64,000 nucleotides of DNA from Ancylomarina sp. DW003 (lineage in GTDB: Bacteria; Bacteroidota; Bacteroidia; Bacteroidales; Marinifilaceae), in NCBI RefSeq assembly GCF_029029505.1, contig NZ_JAKJSD010000006.1:124001-188000 (forward strand). Reading direction: 5' to 3'. The notes beneath the pieces are model-generated. The model saw nothing but the letters and a program-made list of their open reading frames with translations. It did not search any database and was not told where the DNA came from. Below, one piece after another: positions 63,083 to 64,000 of this stretch. Each line of letters opens with the position of its first letter. Within the stretch, counting starts at the first letter, position 1. Both the position numbers and the translations under genes were made by a program.

Positions 63083-64000
63083 ATGATAGAAGAGAAGGAA
63101 CCAAAAGGTAAGTGTGGCGGTTGCGCTAAGGGTAAAACCGATCATCGACTTTTGGCAGGTAAACTAGATGTTTACGACTGGTTAGGTGACGTTCCTGAAA
63201 GCGCTTTATGTCCCGATATAATAGAAGTTAAATTTAAGAATACACGCAAAGGATTTTATTCAAATAATAATAAAATTAGACTAAAGCGTGGCGATATAAT
63301 TGCTGTTGAAGCATCTCCCGGACATGACATTGGTATTGTTTCGCTAACTGGTGATTTGGTGAATGAGCAAATGAAAAAACAAAAGCTCGACCCTAAAACC
63401 TATGAAGCAAAAAAGGTATACCGTATTGCCAAACCTGTTGATATCGATAAGTGGCACGAAGCCATTTCTCTCGAGCACAAAACGATGATTAAAGCGCGTC
63501 AGATTTCAGCTGAATTAAAGCTGAATATGAAGATTGGCGATGTGGAATATCAAGGCGACAAAACCAAAGCAATATTCTACTATATTGCTGATGAAAGAGT
63601 TGATTTCCGTCAATTAATTAAAGTTTTAGCCGAGGAATTTAGAATTCGTATTGAGATGCGCCAGATTGGTGCTCGTCAGGAAGCTGGACGAATTGGAGGA
63701 ATTGGACCTTGTGGTCGCGAGCTTTGTTGCTCAACCTGGATTACCAATTTTGTATCGGTAACAACCAATGCTGCTCGTTATCAGGAAATTTCACTGAATC
63801 CACAAAAGCTAGCTGGTCAGTGTGGCAAACTTAAATGTTGCCTGAACTACGAAATGGACGTTTATATTGATGCTCGAAAAGATTTTCCAGCTACGAATAT
63901 TCCTTTGGAGTGTAAAGATGGAACTGCATACCATCAAAAAACAGATATTTTTAAACGTTTGATGTGGTACAGTTTTGATAAGAATTACGCCGTAAATATG
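63083..64000 (+). CDS. ricT: PSP1-domain protein, RicT/YaaT-like (runs off the right edge)
   Basis: The reading frame starts at ATG 63083 (MIEEKEPKGKCGGCAKGKTD) and is open to the last base (306 codons, the last one a complete Met codon). A cysteine-rich N-terminus is followed by a PSP1 domain (about 45-250) with IEVKFKNTRKGFY, GDIIAVEASPGHDIG, and GPCGRELCCSTW plus QCGKLKCCLNYE. These cysteine clusters mark the RicT/YaaT family, which binds an iron-sulphur cluster with RicA and RicF in Bacillus. In Bacteroidota the gene is often followed by gldH; that region is outside this window. It shares its direction with holB. Confidence 0.9.
   Translation, partial: MIEEKEPKGKCGGCAKGKTDHRLLAGKLDVYDWLGDVPESALCPDIIEVKFKNTRKGFYSNNNKIRLKRGDIIAVEASPGHDIGIVSLTGDLVNEQMKKQKLDPKTYEAKKVYRIAKPVDIDKWHEAISLEHKTMIKARQISAELKLNMKIGDVEYQGDKTKAIFYYIADERVDFRQLIKVLAEEFRIRIEMRQIGARQEAGRIGGIGPCGRELCCSTWITNFVSVTTNAARYQEISLNPQKLAGQCGKLKCCLNYEMDVYIDARKDFPATNIPLECKDGTAYHQKTDIFKRLMWYSFDKNYAVNM

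Overview
This window is chromosomal DNA of a Bacteroidota bacterium. It is AT-rich and gene-dense, and most genes lack a Shine-Dalgarno sequence. It carries lineage-specific genes: gldA, gldK-gldL-gldM-gldN, PorP/SprF, PorX and PorW/SprE of the type IX secretion (T9SS) and gliding system, the long form of IspG, a GYDIA-family GHMP kinase, and DUF6588, DUF4296 and DUF5362 proteins. Together these suggest a marine or anaerobic-type member, perhaps Marinilabiliales/Marinifilaceae. That placement is an inference from gene content, and no 16S rRNA gene is present.

Layout. 0.2-6.2 kb: a large secreted barrel-like protein, three tandem initiator tRNAs plus a broken fourth copy, a DUF6588 protein, and a tRNA(CAU)/GIY-YIG nuclease locus with a duplicated tRNA 3' end. 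6.2-18.7 kb: housekeeping and metabolic genes (HAD phosphatase, ispG, gldA, metK, an acyltransferase, an AraC-type regulator, sucCD). 18.7-22.7 kb: a tiny double-glycine leader peptide gene downstream of two tandem TPR/LytS-type histidine kinases. 22.9-30 kb: ald, tsaE, porX and porW. 30-33.3 kb: a degenerate amidohydrolase, a DUF4296 lipoprotein and an Mla-like ABC pair. 33.5-40.5 kb: manC and, convergent to it, porP-gldK-gldL-gldM-gldN. 40.7-45.7 kb: topA, and divergently a class A penicillin-binding protein. 45.8-52.4 kb: a cobalamin riboswitch with no B12 gene behind it, a sigma-54 response regulator, a hybrid HPt kinase, and two paralogous coiled-coil lipoproteins that each have a sigma-54-like promoter. 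53-59.6 kb: a mevalonate-pathway cluster. 60-64 kb: NfeD and SPFH membrane proteins, holB, and the start of ricT.

How the parts fit. The T9SS core (GldK/N outer-membrane ring, GldL/M motor, PorP-type protein), its regulator PorX and its lipoprotein PorW all lie within about 16 kb, so this is a secretion and gliding hub. The mevalonate cluster supplies IPP/DMAPP in a genome that also keeps IspG of the alternative MEP pathway, which is unusual. The sigma-54 regulator, the hybrid kinase and the two sigma-54-like promoters suggest a local envelope-stress or surface regulon. The least ordinary items are the tRNA 3'-end duplications carrying inserted palindromes (one flanking a GIY-YIG gene), the double-glycine peptide linked to two LytS kinases, and the apparently orphan B12 riboswitch.
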